From Methylobacterium sp. J-088 (GTDB taxonomy: Bacteria > Pseudomonadota > Alphaproteobacteria > Rhizobiales > Beijerinckiaceae), in NCBI RefSeq assembly GCF_022829295.1, contig NZ_JAKSYH010000252.1, positions 1 through 48,710 on the forward strand: a stretch of DNA of 48,710 bases. The letters are read 5' to 3'. Position 1 is the stretch's first letter; the number at the start of each line of letters is the position of its first letter. Under the pieces are notes generated by a model that worked only from the letters and a program-made list of their open reading frames with translations, had not been told where the DNA came from and searched no databases. Positions 18,148-27,343 of this stretch are shown here, in pieces. The translations under genes and the position numbers were made by a program.

Positions 18148-19353
18148 TCAGAGCGCCGTGTGACCCGCGCGCAGCGCCTGATCCAGATCCGCGTACAGGT
18201 CGTCCGTATCCTCGATGCCGGTGGACAGGCGCAGCAGGTCCGGCGGGCAGGGGCTGCCCGGACCCTCCACCGAGGCGCGATGCTCGATCAGGCTCTCGAC
18301 GCCTCCGAGCGAGGTGGCGCGCTTCCACAGCCGCACGTGCGCCGCCGTCGCGATGGCACCGGCCTCGCCACCCGCGACCCGGATCGACAGCATGAAGCCG
18401 AACCCGTCCCGCATCTGGCGTCGGGCGACCGCATGCCCGGGATCGTCGGCCAAGCCCGGATAGAGGACGTGGGTCACGCGCGGGTGCCCGCGCAGGCGCT
18501 CGGCCAGCCGGAGGGCGCCGGCGGACTGCGCCGCCGCCCGCAGGTGCAGGGTGCGCAGCGAGCGGATCAGCAGGTAGGCCTCGAACGGGCCGAGGATGCC
18601 GCCGCTGCCCGCGCGGATCCCGCGGATCCGCGCCCAGAACGCGTCGTCCCGCGCACCCGCCAGCACGCCCGCCACCACGTCGGAATGACCATTGAGGATC
18701 TTGGTGGCCGAGTGCATCACGATATCGGCGCCGAGTTCGAGCGGGCGCGTGTGCACCGGCGAGGCGGCGGTGGAATCGACCGCCAGTCGGGCGCCGGCCG
18801 CACGGGCGATTTCTGCAGCTGCGGCGATGTCGGTGACCGTCCAGAGCGGGTTGCCGGGGGTCTCGATCCAGACGAGCTTGGTCTTTCCCGGCTGGACCGC
18901 GCCGCGCAGCGCCTCGGTATCGTCCGTGTCCACGAAGGTCAGGCTCAGCCCGCGCCGGGGCGCCTCCTCGCGCAGCCAGCGCTTCAGCGCCCAGTACATG
19001 ACGGTGCCGGCGACGACATGGTCGCCCGGTTCGAGGGCGCCGAACACCGCGGTCGCCGCCGCCATTCCGGAACCGAACAGCAGGGCGCCGGCTTCGGCCC
19101 CCTCCAGCATCGCCAGGACGGATTCGGCCTCGCGCACCGTGGCGTTGTCGGGCCGGGCGTAGCAGTAGCCCGAACTGTAGCCGTTGTCGGGGTCGCGGAT
19201 GAAGGTCGTTGCGACGTGGAGCGGCATCACCACGGCCCGGGTCTCGGGTTCGATCCGGCCCATCGCCTGGGCGGCAAGGCTCCTTCGCGCGAAAGCCGGC
19301 GTTCCGTCGCGCCGTGTATCCGTCGGTGTCTGCGGCGCGTAAGGCTGTGTCAT
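18148..19353 (-). CDS. Trans-sulfuration family PLP enzyme (cystathionine gamma-synthase/lyase-like)
   Basis: Cytoplasmic PLP enzyme of about 401 residues, fold type I, Cys/Met metabolism family. The PLP lysine is in HSATKILNGHSDVVAG at about Lys218. Also visible are the phosphate-binding FGSGMAAATAVFGAL and the late SLGGVESLIEHRAS motif where family members recognise the substrate carboxylate. Cystathionine gamma-synthase, gamma- or beta-lyase and O-acetylhomoserine sulfhydrylase share these features and cannot be separated by eye. The start at 19353 (MTQPYAPQ) is chosen because the preceding open residues do not look native. It is divergent from tspO with an 82-nt gap. Confidence 0.85.
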   Translation of the reverse strand: MTQPYAPQTPTDTRRDGTPAFARRSLAAQAMGRIEPETRAVVMPLHVATTFIRDPDNGYSSGYCYARPDNATVREAESVLAMLEGAEAGALLFGSGMAAATAVFGALEPGDHVVAGTVMYWALKRWLREEAPRRGLSLTFVDTDDTEALRGAVQPGKTKLVWIETPGNPLWTVTDIAAAAEIARAAGARLAVDSTAASPVHTRPLELGADIVMHSATKILNGHSDVVAGVLAGARDDAFWARIRGIRAGSGGILGPFEAYLLIRSLRTLHLRAAAQSAGALRLAERLRGHPRVTHVLYPGLADDPGHAVARRQMRDGFGFMLSIRVAGGEAGAIATAAHVRLWKRATSLGGVESLIEHRASVEGPGSPCPPDLLRLSTGIEDTDDLYADLDQALRAGHTAL

Positions 19354-19435
19354 CTGGCGATTCTCGGCGGATGGAGAGGGGCGCGTGCCATGGGCCGCCG
19401 CCCCCGACAAGCCGCACGCCCCGGAGACCATCACG

Positions 19436-19957
19436 ATGACAGCCGCCGCCACACAGGTCCCCGAAGGCTCCGCCCTGCCGCGCTGGCTCCGGCTCGCGGC
19501 GGCGATCCTGCCGATCGCGGCGACCGCGGCGATCGGCTCGGTCTCGACCCAGGCCGAGATTCCCGGCTGGTACGCGAGCCTGAACAAGCCGGTGTTCAAC
19601 CCGCCGGACTGGGTTTTCCCGGTGGCCTGGACGATCCTCTACACGATGATCGCGATCGCGCTCTGGCGGCTGCTCGGCGCGATGCCGCGCACCGGGCCGA
19701 GCCGCATGGGCTGGTGGCTGGCGCTCGCGGCCTTCCTGGTCCAGATCGCGCTCAACGCCGCGTGGACGCCGGTCTTCTTCTCCGCCCACGCGATCGGCGC
19801 CGGGCTGATCGTGGTGGCGATGCTGCTGGTGATGGTGCTCTGGACCATCCGGCTGACGTGGCGGTTCGATCGGCTGGCGGCCTGGCTCCTCGTGCCCTAC
19901 GCCGTCTGGGTCGCCTTCGCGACGCTGCTCAACGCCGCGATCCTGCGTATGAACTGA
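19436..19957 (+). CDS. tspO: TspO/MBR family protein (tryptophan-rich sensory protein)
   Basis: Five-helix membrane protein of about 173 residues, homologous to the mitochondrial translocator protein. Diagnostic motifs are WYASLNKPVFNPPDWVFPVAW, where the WY and NPP are conserved, LNAAWTPVFFSAH, and the C-terminal PYAVWVAFATLLNAAI. In Rhodobacter it modulates tetrapyrrole/photopigment gene expression and binds porphyrins. The ATG at 19436 follows GGAGA by 8 nt. It shares a short divergent region with the PLP-enzyme gene. No bacteriochlorophyll or heme genes are in the window, so its physiological link is open. Confidence 0.93.
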   Translation: MTAAATQVPEGSALPRWLRLAAAILPIAATAAIGSVSTQAEIPGWYASLNKPVFNPPDWVFPVAWTILYTMIAIALWRLLGAMPRTGPSRMGWWLALAAFLVQIALNAAWTPVFFSAHAIGAGLIVVAMLLVMVLWTIRLTWRFDRLAAWLLVPYAVWVAFATLLNAAILRMN

Positions 19958-19974
19958 GCGATTCCTGCGCGCCT

Positions 19975-20150
19975 GATCGGTGCAGCCCCTTGGTCACCGC
20001 TACGATTGCGTCGACCAACCGCGTCGGCCTGGACGTCGGAAAACCCGTCCGCCTGCAGCTTCCGTGCGATCGCCAGAGTATCGAGCCAGACGAGGCTCTT
20101 GGACTCGAGCCTAGCACGTGCGGCTCTGCTTTGCCGCCGAGCCGCGATGC
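19975..20150 (-). pseudogene. Frameshifted remnant resembling DUF1640-type coiled-coil proteins
   Basis: Reading the minus strand gives VWLDTLAIARKLQADGFSDV, then QAD, then a frame break. The adjacent frame continues RLVDAIVAVTKG. Together these resemble the F/LDTL..ARRL..AG....QA.A...A core of DUF1640/CCDC90-like coiled-coil proteins, common in alphaproteobacteria. The fragment lacks a start codon and proper C-terminus and abuts the 3' end of the PsiE-like gene. I read it as a decayed gene; the family assignment is tentative. Confidence 0.4.
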
Positions 20151-20152
20151 GG

Positions 20153-20680
20153 TCAGGATTCGCCGCTCGGCTTCTCCTCGCCGGCCGGCCGGCCGTCGTC
20201 GCGGGCGCGGTGGAGCAGGAAGATCGCGAACACCATCGTGAGGATCAGCCCGGCCAGTACGCCCAACTCGATCATCGAGGCCTGGAACAGCGCCTGCTTT
20301 TCGGGGGACCAATCCTTGGCGTGCATGATCTCCGAGGATTGCAGGGTGATCACCAGAACCCGCCGGATCGAGGCGATCAGCCCGACGATCAGGAACGGCT
20401 CGCAGGTCAGCGTGCCCGACTGCATCGAGACCCGCACCGTATGCAGGATCTCGATCAGCATCAGCAGGAACAGCAGCCGGTCGACCACCTCCAGGATCTG
20501 CTGTGCGCCGCCGAGCGCGCGCAGGGCTTCCCAGGTCAGGCCCGCGGCGTCGATCAGCGCGACCAGGGCCGTGAGCGCCAGCAGGAGCCCGAGCGCCGCG
20601 TAGATCGCGTGTTCGGTGTGCAGGAAGATCGCGCTGGCGGCGCGCGTCAGGCGACCTTGGCCTTCGGAATGGTCTGACAT
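20153..20680 (-). CDS. PsiE family (phosphate-starvation-inducible) membrane protein
   Basis: About 175 residues with four predicted membrane segments (ALGLLLALTALVALIDA, LLFLLMLIEILHTV, EPFLIVGLIASIRRVLVIT, LGVLAGLILTMVFAIFLL). The middle LMLIEILHTVRVSMQSGTL and EPFLIVGLIASIRRVLVI are typical of PsiE-type proteins. The biochemical role is unknown; E. coli psiE responds to phosphate and carbon limitation. The ATG at about 20680 follows a GGGGGGAA ribosome site. It is flanked by a DUF4337-like gene on the same strand, 121 nt upstream. Confidence 0.82.
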   Translation of the reverse strand: MSDHSEGQGRLTRAASAIFLHTEHAIYAALGLLLALTALVALIDAAGLTWEALRALGGAQQILEVVDRLLFLLMLIEILHTVRVSMQSGTLTCEPFLIVGLIASIRRVLVITLQSSEIMHAKDWSPEKQALFQASMIELGVLAGLILTMVFAIFLLHRARDDGRPAGEEKPSGES

Positions 20681-20801
20681 CGTTCCCCCCTGGAAGATGC
20701 CGACAACATAAGCTTCTGGCGCGGGCGTCCAGTGCGTCGGTGTCGGACGGATCAATCGTGATCGTTCACGGCGTCGGGCCGCCGTTCCGGGTGGTCGGTG
20801 T

Positions 20802-21359
20802 TCAGTGGAAGAACGGCAGCGCGTGCGGCGCGAGATAGCCGAAGCCCAGGAGCGCCGCGCCGGCCAGCCCCAGGAAGCCGCCGGCGAAGACCAGGATCGC
20901 GATCCCGGTAATCACCTCCGCGGAGGCCAGCACGATGCCGATCTGGAACGCCGCGGAGGCAAGTTCGTAGTGGTGGTAGCGCAGCAAGGCGAGATCACGC
21001 CGGCCCTCGGAGGCCTTGGCCTTCTCGGAGAGTTCCTTGCGACCCTCGCCGGTCGTCGGCTCGGAATCCCAGCGCGCCAGGGTCTTGGCCCATTCGGCGC
21101 GCTTGGCCGCGATCGCATCCTGATTCGGACCGGGTGGCACGAGCGCCAGGGCCTCGTCGGCGGTCTTGAGCACGGTCGAACGGATCGTGCGGGCCTGGAA
21201 ATAGGCCCATTGATTGGCAGCCTCGACGTTGGCGCCGATCGACTCCGTCTGCGACGCCTTGCCCAGCGTCTCGCTGAAGGCGAGGAACAGCGCCAGGACC
21301 GAGATCAGCAGCGCCACGCGCTTGTTCGATCCCTCGACCGCCCCGTGACCACCCGACAT
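20802..21359 (-). CDS. DUF4337-like membrane protein
   Basis: 185 residues with an N-terminal helix (VALLISVLALFLAFSETLG), a soluble central helical part of about 90 residues (charged, KASEGRRDLAL), and two C-terminal helices (AEVITGIAILVFAGGFLGLAGAA). The SETLGK..Q..SI.ANVEAANQWAYFQAR stretch is characteristic of DUF4337 proteins. No function is known. It sits between the PsiE-like gene and the RND pump, with its own start after a GGGG-containing leader. Confidence 0.75.
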   Translation of the reverse strand: MSGGHGAVEGSNKRVALLISVLALFLAFSETLGKASQTESIGANVEAANQWAYFQARTIRSTVLKTADEALALVPPGPNQDAIAAKRAEWAKTLARWDSEPTTGEGRKELSEKAKASEGRRDLALLRYHHYELASAAFQIGIVLASAEVITGIAILVFAGGFLGLAGAALLGFGYLAPHALPFFH

Positions 21360-21434
21360 CGCTACCCCGTTCCGTGCTCGATTCGTCGGCGGGAGTCACA
21401 GCGCATCGCGGCGCGGTGCGCAATGCGGATCGCC

Positions 21435-24400
21435 TTATTCCGCGGCGATCCGCGGCGTCGGAGCGGGACGCCCGTCATTGGCCGGATGCGCCGGATCGAA
21501 CGCCATTGCATCCTCCGGATCGTCCCGCTCGCCCACGAAGCGGCCGAACAGCCGCTTCAGCAGGCGCGAGAGATCGTCCATCAGCACGAAGATCGCCGGC
21601 ACGAAGACCAGCGACAGCACCGTCGAGACGATCAGCCCGCCGATCACCGCCACCGCCATCGGCGCGCGGAACTCGCCGCCGATCCCGTAGGCCAGCGCGG
21701 AGGGCACCATCCCGGCCGCCATGGCGATCGTGGTCATCACGATCGGCCGGGCGCGCTTGCGGCCGGCATCGACGATCGCCTCGTTGCGATCGACCCCGGC
21801 GCGGATCTGCTCCACGGCGAAATCCACCAGCATGATGGCGTTCTTGGTGACCACGCCCATCAGCATCAGGATGCCGATCACCACCGGCATCGAGATCGGC
21901 ATGTGGCAGATCAGCAGCGCCAGGATCGCGCCGCCGATGGAGAGCGGCAGCGAGAACAGGATGGTCAGCGGCTGCAGGAAGTTGCCGAACAGCAGGATCA
22001 GCACGCCGAACACCATCATCAGGCCGGCGCCCATGGCCAGCGCGAAGCCTTCGAAGACCTCGCCCATCACCTCGGCGTCGCCGGTCTGGCTGATCGTCAC
22101 CCCGGGCGGCAGGTTCTTCGCGGCCGGGAGATTCATCACCTGGCTGATCAGCTCGGCCAGCGCGTCCGTGCCCTGCATGTCGCCTTCGAGGGCGACGCGC
22201 ACCGCGCGGTCGTAGCGGTCGATGCCGGTCGGCCCCTGGCCGAGGCTGATATCGGCGACGGTGGCGAGCGGCACGGCGGCCCCGCCCTTCACCGGCACCT
22301 TCAGCGTCTCGAACTCGGAGAGCCGGCCGCGCAGGCTCTCGGGGAGCTGCACGCGGATCGGGATCTGCCGGTCGGTGGCGTTGAACTTGGCGAGGTTCAT
22401 GCCGATGTCGCCGATCGTGCCGACCCGCACCGTCTCGGCGATCGTGTCGGTGGAGACGCCGAGATCGGCGGCGACCGCGGGCTTCGGCCGGATCCGGACC
22501 TCGGTGCGGTCGAGCGGCGCCGTCGACATGACGTTGACGAGGTGCGGGATCTGCGCCGCCTCGCGCTGGAGCCGCGCGGCGACATCGGCGACGACCGCCT
22601 TGTCGGGGCCCGCGATGATCAGCGCCAGGTCGCGCTGCCCATTCTCGCGCAGGGCCCAGAAGCGGAGATCCGGCTCCTCACGCAGGATCGCGGCGACCTC
22701 GGCATCGACCTGCTTCTGCGTGCGGTGCCGCGTGTTCTTCGGGGTGAGGTTGATGGTGAGGCTCGCGAGCCGCACCTCCTTCTTGCCGGGCAATTGCCGG
22801 CCGCCGTCGACGAATACGCTCTTGACCTCGGGCAGCGCCCGGATTTTCGCCTCGATCCGATCGCTGACCCGGACGGTATCGGGCAGCCGCGCGCCGGGCG
22901 GCAATTCGATGACGAACAGCGTGCGCGCCTGATCCTCCGCCGGCAGGAAGCCCGCGGGCAGCAGGCCCGTCGACGCGATGGAGGCGGCAAAGCACGCGAT
23001 GCCGAGCACCAGCGTGATGAACTTGTGCCGCACCGACCACGCCACGAGGCGGGTGTAGCCGCGCATCACGACGCCGTCCCGCGCGTGGTCCGGCCCGTGG
23101 TCGCGCAGGAAATAGGCGGCCAGCAGCGGCGTGATCAGCCGCGCCACGAGCAGCGACATGAACACGGCGGCCGCGATGGTCAGGCCGAACTGCTTGAAAT
23201 ACTGGCCGGCGATGCCGCCCATGAAGGAGACCGGCGAGAAGATCGCCATGATGGTCGCCGTGATGGCGATGACCGCGAGCCCGATCTCGTCGGCGGCCTC
23301 CAGGGCGGCCCGATAGGGCGATTTCCCCATCCGCATGTGGCGGACGATGTTCTCGATCTCCACGATCGCGTCGTCCACCAGGATGCCGGTGACCAGCGTG
23401 ATCGCCAGCAGGCTGACGGCATTCAGCGAGAAGCCCAGCGCGCTCATCACCCAGAAGGTCGGCAGCACCGAGAGCGGCAGCGCCACCGCGGCGATCAGCG
23501 TGGCGCGCCAGTCGCGCAGGAACAGCAGCACCACCACGACCGCGAGGAGGGAGCCCTCGATCAGGCCCATCATGGCCGAGTGGTAGTTGCCGATCGTGTT
23601 GTCGACGCTGGTGTCGATCAGATCGAAGTGGATGTTCGGGTTCGCCGCGTGGAGCGCCGCGATCTTCTTGGCCACGCCCTCCGCGACGACGGCATCGCTG
23701 GCGCCGCTCGCCCGGGAGATCGCGAAGGCCACCACTGGCTCGCCGTTGAAGCGTGCGAAGGTGCGGGGCTCCTCGGCGGTGTCCGACAGGGTCGCGAGCT
23801 CATCGAGGCGGACCTTGCGGTTGCCCGGCATGACGATCGAGGTCTTGGCCAGCGTGTCGAGGCTCCCCGAGGCGGCGAGCGCGCGGATCGACTGTTCCTG
23901 GCCGCCGACCTCGGCCCGGCCGCCGGCCATGTCGGCCGAGGTCAGGCGGAGCTGGCGGTTCACGTCCGCGGCAGTGATGCCCAGCGCCAGCAGCCGGTCG
24001 GGCTTCAGGGTGACGCGGATCTCGCGGGCGACGCCGCCGAGGCGCTCGACGCCGCCGACGCCCTTCACGCTCTGAAGGCCGCGGGCGACCACGTCGTCCA
24101 CGAACCACGACAGATCCTCGGGCGTCATGGCGGGCGCGGAGGCGCCGTAGACCATGATCGGCAGGCCGGCGATCTCGACGCGCGAGACGATCGGCTCGTC
24201 GATGGTCCGCGGCAGGTTCTGGCGGATCTTGGCGATGGCGTCCTTGACGTCGTTGGTCGCCCGATCCTGATTCACCTCCAGGCGGAACTCGATCGTGGTG
24301 GTGGAGATGCCCTCCGTGATGGTCGACAGGATGTGCTTGACGCCCTTCACGCCCGCGATCGAGTCCTCGACCCACTTGGTGACCTGGGTCTGAAGCTCGG

Positions 24401-24575
24401 CCGGCGCGGCGCCCGATTGGGTGATCGTCACCGAAACGATCGGGATGTCGATGTTGGGGAACCGGGTGATCGGCAGGGCGCGGAAGCTCACCAGCCCGAG
24501 GATCATCAGGACGAGGAACAGCACCACCGAGGGCAGCGGCTTGCGGATCGCCCAGGCGGAGACGTTGAGGCGCAT
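21435..24575 (-). CDS. RND efflux transporter permease subunit (AcrB/MexB superfamily)
   Basis: Inner-membrane drug/proton antiporter of 1046 residues, the standard length of HAE1-type pumps. It has the duplicated layout: TM1, a large periplasmic loop, TM2-6, TM7, a second loop, TM8-12. The proton-relay acids lie in GILVDDAIVEIENIVRHM at about residues 398-415 and the partner Lys in GVVTKNAIMLVDFA at about 910. The PPGARLPDTVRVSDRI stretch is part of the second porter loop. The start ATG follows AGGA. The adaptor gene ends 9 nt upstream, so they form one operon. No outer-membrane factor gene is present, so a TolC-like channel encoded elsewhere is expected. Substrates unknown. Confidence 0.93.
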   Translation of the reverse strand: MRLNVSAWAIRKPLPSVVLFLVLMILGLVSFRALPITRFPNIDIPIVSVTITQSGAAPAELQTQVTKWVEDSIAGVKGVKHILSTITEGISTTTIEFRLEVNQDRATNDVKDAIAKIRQNLPRTIDEPIVSRVEIAGLPIMVYGASAPAMTPEDLSWFVDDVVARGLQSVKGVGGVERLGGVAREIRVTLKPDRLLALGITAADVNRQLRLTSADMAGGRAEVGGQEQSIRALAASGSLDTLAKTSIVMPGNRKVRLDELATLSDTAEEPRTFARFNGEPVVAFAISRASGASDAVVAEGVAKKIAALHAANPNIHFDLIDTSVDNTIGNYHSAMMGLIEGSLLAVVVVLLFLRDWRATLIAAVALPLSVLPTFWVMSALGFSLNAVSLLAITLVTGILVDDAIVEIENIVRHMRMGKSPYRAALEAADEIGLAVIAITATIMAIFSPVSFMGGIAGQYFKQFGLTIAAAVFMSLLVARLITPLLAAYFLRDHGPDHARDGVVMRGYTRLVAWSVRHKFITLVLGIACFAASIASTGLLPAGFLPAEDQARTLFVIELPPGARLPDTVRVSDRIEAKIRALPEVKSVFVDGGRQLPGKKEVRLASLTINLTPKNTRHRTQKQVDAEVAAILREEPDLRFWALRENGQRDLALIIAGPDKAVVADVAARLQREAAQIPHLVNVMSTAPLDRTEVRIRPKPAVAADLGVSTDTIAETVRVGTIGDIGMNLAKFNATDRQIPIRVQLPESLRGRLSEFETLKVPVKGGAAVPLATVADISLGQGPTGIDRYDRAVRVALEGDMQGTDALAELISQVMNLPAAKNLPPGVTISQTGDAEVMGEVFEGFALAMGAGLMMVFGVLILLFGNFLQPLTILFSLPLSIGGAILALLICHMPISMPVVIGILMLMGVVTKNAIMLVDFAVEQIRAGVDRNEAIVDAGRKRARPIVMTTIAMAAGMVPSALAYGIGGEFRAPMAVAVIGGLIVSTVLSLVFVPAIFVLMDDLSRLLKRLFGRFVGERDDPEDAMAFDPAHPANDGRPAPTPRIAAE

Positions 24576-24584
24576 GGATCGGTC

Positions 24585-25811
24585 CTACCGCGGGTCCGCG
24601 TCGGCCATCGGGGCGGCCATGGGGGTATTGCTCGGCGACGGAACGGCGCGCACCCGGTCGCCGTCGCGCAGGAAGCTGCCGGCGCGGGCCACCACGCTCT
24701 CGCCCGCGGCGACGCCCGAGCGGAGTTCCGTGAATCCGTCCGCCGACAGGCCCGGGGTAACCGTCCGCGCCTCGACGCGGCCGTCCTTCACCACCAGCAC
24801 GCTGGCCCGGCCGTCAGCCGCGTAGAGCAGGCTGGAGACCGGGACCGCGATACCCGTGCGGCGCGCCACCTCCACGCTGCCGCGGGCAAACGCACCGATG
24901 CGCAGGGCCGGATCGTCGCCGAGGCGGATGCGGACCTTGCCGAGGCGGGTCGCGCGGTCGACCTCCGGGTAGACGCGGCGCACCTTGCCCTGGAGATGCC
25001 GGCCGTCATCCAGATCGAGGCTCGCTGGGTTGCCGACCTGGATTCGCGCCAGCGAGGTTTCGGGCACCTCGCCCTCCAGTTCGATCTCGCCGCGGGCAAT
25101 CAGCCGGAACAGGGGCTCGCCGACGGCGGTGGCGGTGGCGCCGATCCGGGCGGTGCGACGGTTGACGATCCCGGCCTCCGGGGCCCGGATATCGGCGCGG
25201 GCACGCCGCAGAGCGATCTCTGAGCCGGCGGCCCGGGCGGTGGCGAGGTCGGCCTGGGCCGATTGCAGCCCGCCCTTGGCGGCGGCGAGGCGGCCCTCCG
25301 CTCCCTGTGCCGCCGAGACGCGCTGCTCCAGCACGGCCGCGGTGGCGTTGCCGGTCTTGGCGAGCGACTGGGACCGTTCCAAGGCCTGCTTGGCCTCGAC
25401 GTTGGCGGCCTCCGCCTGGACGATCTGGCTCTGAGCCTGGACGATCGCCGCCTGGGCCCGGGCGATCGCCGCCGCGTTCGAGGCTTCCTGGGTCGCGAGC
25501 ATCTCCAGGGACAGCCGGGCAAGCACCTGACCCTTGGTGACGCGGTCGCCCTCCTCGACAAGCAATTCGGTGATGCGCAGCCCCTCGACCTCGGGGGAGA
25601 CCAGGATCTCGTCCCGGGGCACGAGCGTGCCGGTGACGATCGCCCGCTCGACGATCTCGCGGCTCTCGGCCGGAACGACGGTGACCGCGGGGGCAATGGC
25701 GGCGGCATCGGGAACGGCGGCGCTCTCGACGGCCAGAACCGGTGCCGCGGCGAGAACCGCGAGCCCGCACAGGAGGCCGAGGCGATGCGCACGCCAACGG
25801 AAAGATGTCAC
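24585..25811 (-). CDS. RND efflux periplasmic adaptor subunit (membrane fusion protein)
   Basis: About 408 residues linking the RND permease to an outer-membrane channel. Order: signal peptide (LGLLCGLAVLAAAPVLA), first lipoyl half (VSPEVEGLRITELLVEEGDRVTKG, about 75-98), a long alpha hairpin rich in Ala/Gln (AAAIARAQAAIVQAQSQIVQ), second lipoyl half (DIRAPEAGIVNRRTARIG), then beta-barrel and membrane-proximal domains. I choose the GTG at 25811, with GAGG about 8 nt upstream, because it puts the signal peptide at the N-terminus. An ATG at 25880 would add 23 residues. It is the first gene of a two-gene operon with the RND permease. Confidence 0.88.
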   Translation of the reverse strand: MTSFRWRAHRLGLLCGLAVLAAAPVLAVESAAVPDAAAIAPAVTVVPAESREIVERAIVTGTLVPRDEILVSPEVEGLRITELLVEEGDRVTKGQVLARLSLEMLATQEASNAAAIARAQAAIVQAQSQIVQAEAANVEAKQALERSQSLAKTGNATAAVLEQRVSAAQGAEGRLAAAKGGLQSAQADLATARAAGSEIALRRARADIRAPEAGIVNRRTARIGATATAVGEPLFRLIARGEIELEGEVPETSLARIQVGNPASLDLDDGRHLQGKVRRVYPEVDRATRLGKVRIRLGDDPALRIGAFARGSVEVARRTGIAVPVSSLLYAADGRASVLVVKDGRVEARTVTPGLSADGFTELRSGVAAGESVVARAGSFLRDGDRVRAVPSPSNTPMAAPMADADPR

Positions 25812-26056
25812 GACGGGGGCCTCACGGTCGGCGCTCGATTGGTTACGCCGCTCCCTCGCTGAGTAGGTCGGCGATTTCATGGCGCAGGGTCTTCTATGCA
25901 GTCGAGTATAGCGCCAGCCCACGAGGCCGTCGCCGGACCACGCGCCGCATGAGCTGGAGCGACGAGGCCGACCGCTTTTCCAACGCATTGCTTGCAACCT
26001 GCCGCGAACCGCGGCGTTGTCTCAACACGGGTTCTCTCGTCGCCGGAGAAGGTTCG

Positions 26057-26239
26057 ATGAGCATCTTTCAGATCAAGCAGACGAAGAGCGGCGCGGTGCT
26101 CTGGACCGGCGCTGCCAACGACGAGCAGACCGCCCTCGACGCCATGGCGCGTGAGGCCGGATATCGGGATTTCTCGGCGGTTCCGGACACGATTCGGGCC
26201 GATGGGATCGAGGCGTCCAAGCTCGACCTGATCTCGTAA
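26057..26239 (+). CDS. Conserved-looking 60-aa protein of unknown function
   Basis: Short soluble protein beginning MSIFQIKQTKSGAVLWTG and ending ASKLDLIS. An excellent ribosome site (GGAGAAGG, 5-12 nt upstream) and an intrinsic terminator 31 nt after the stop frame it as a self-contained transcription unit. It has an acidic C-terminal half (TIRADGIEAS) and no membrane segment or Cys. I do not recognise a family. It is divergent from the RND adaptor and convergent with the glycosyltransferase operon. Confidence 0.7.
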   Translation: MSIFQIKQTKSGAVLWTGAANDEQTALDAMAREAGYRDFSAVPDTIRADGIEASKLDLIS

Positions 26240-26270
26240 GATCCGGCACCGAGGTCCGTCGCGCCGAGCA

Positions 26271-26300
26271 GGCGTCTGCCGATCCGGCAGGCGCCTTTTT
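26271..26300 (+). terminator. Rho-independent terminator after the 60-aa gene
   Basis: An 11-bp stem (26271-26281 with 26285-26295, one G-U pair, 3-nt loop) is followed by TTTTT. The T-run touches the stop codon of the converging glycosyltransferase gene. No A-run lies on the left, so it acts on the plus strand only. Confidence 0.88.
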
Positions 26301-27343
26301 CATGCGCGCTCGAACGACGCAGCCAGCGCGTCGATCGCCGCGGCACAGTCGGCCACAGCGGACGGGGCATGCAACCGGCCGATCATCGTCGGATCCAGGG
26401 CGAGCCCCGCCTGGATCAGATCCGGCCATGCCGGGGCCGGCGGCCAGCCCTCGTGCACGATGGCGGCACCGAGCCGGGCTAGGGCGGCCGCCTTTTCGGT
26501 CTGCTCGCCGTAGGCCCGCGTCTCCGGCAGGCAGAGGAAACGTCGGGCATGGGCCGCCGCGAGGGCCACGACGCCGTCGCCGCCGCCGCCGACCAGCAGG
26601 TCCGCTCGGGCGATCCAGTGCTCGACGTCCGAGACCCAGCCGTGCAGGTGCAGGTTGTCGGGGGTCGGGCCGGTGCCCGAGACCGGTCCGAGGACGTGCC
26701 AGGATCGGTCGGGCACGGACCGCGCCGCCGCAGCGAGGGCGGGCAAATCGCCCCCCGCGCCACCGCGCCCGAACACCACCACGATGTCGCGGCTCGCCTC
26801 GAAGGTGGCCTGGGCCGGTCCGCCGAGGAAACCCGCATAGTCCGTCTTGGCGCGGACCCAGTCGGGCACGCCCGCGCCGTCCAGCGCCTCGGGAAACGGT
26901 GCGAGCAGCCGGTTCGCACTCCGAAACGCTTCAAGATGTGGCTGGTCGGTCCGGGTGCCGGCGAGCCGCACCACCAGCGTCGGGACCGAGAGCAGGCGCG
27001 CGAACAGCGCGACCTCCACCGAGACGTCGACCACGAGGAGCGCCGGGTCGGTTCGCGCCGCCCATTCGGCGATCCGCGCCATGCGGGCCCGGAGTCCGGG
27101 ATGGTTCAGGGGTGCGTAATGGAATGCCTCCGGCCGTTCGGCGGCGCCGTCCCGGCCTTCGAAGGCCGCGTCGCCGAGCGGGCGGTCGTCGGGCAGGTCG
27201 AGGCTGTCGAGCCCGGCGGTGTCGAAGCCGGTCAGGGTGCCGAGGATCGTGCAGGGTCGGGGCAGTGCGGCGGCCACGGCCCGGGCTCGCTGGAGATGGC
27301 CGGCGCCCTGATGGTGGACGTACCAGCCGATGCCGCGGGTCAC
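26300..27343 (-). CDS. Glycosyltransferase, MurG/GT28-like fold
   Basis: About 347 residues. The N-terminal GIGWYVHHQGAGHLQRARAVA has the GxGHxxR-type nucleotide/acceptor loop seen in GT-B enzymes such as MurG and UDP-glycosyltransferases. The C-terminal half has HGWVSDVEHWIARADLLVGG followed by a GGDGV loop, the usual donor-sugar site. It starts with a GTG at 27343 overlapping the TGA of the preceding gene (GTGA), so translation is coupled. It is the last of three glycosyltransferases and ends at a converging terminator. Donor and acceptor are unknown; an exported glycan or glycolipid is likely. Confidence 0.8.
   Translation of the reverse strand: MTRGIGWYVHHQGAGHLQRARAVAAALPRPCTILGTLTGFDTAGLDSLDLPDDRPLGDAAFEGRDGAAERPEAFHYAPLNHPGLRARMARIAEWAARTDPALLVVDVSVEVALFARLLSVPTLVVRLAGTRTDQPHLEAFRSANRLLAPFPEALDGAGVPDWVRAKTDYAGFLGGPAQATFEASRDIVVVFGRGGAGGDLPALAAAARSVPDRSWHVLGPVSGTGPTPDNLHLHGWVSDVEHWIARADLLVGGGGDGVVALAAAHARRFLCLPETRAYGEQTEKAAALARLGAAIVHEGWPPAPAWPDLIQAGLALDPTMIGRLHAPSAVADCAAAIDALAASFERA

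Noticed and set aside
20805..25223. 1472-codon open frame on the plus strand across the RND pump genes
   Set aside because: It is exactly antisense to the RND permease and adaptor, has His/Arg/Gln/Asp-rich repeats typical of reversed GC3-biased codons, and contains no domain.
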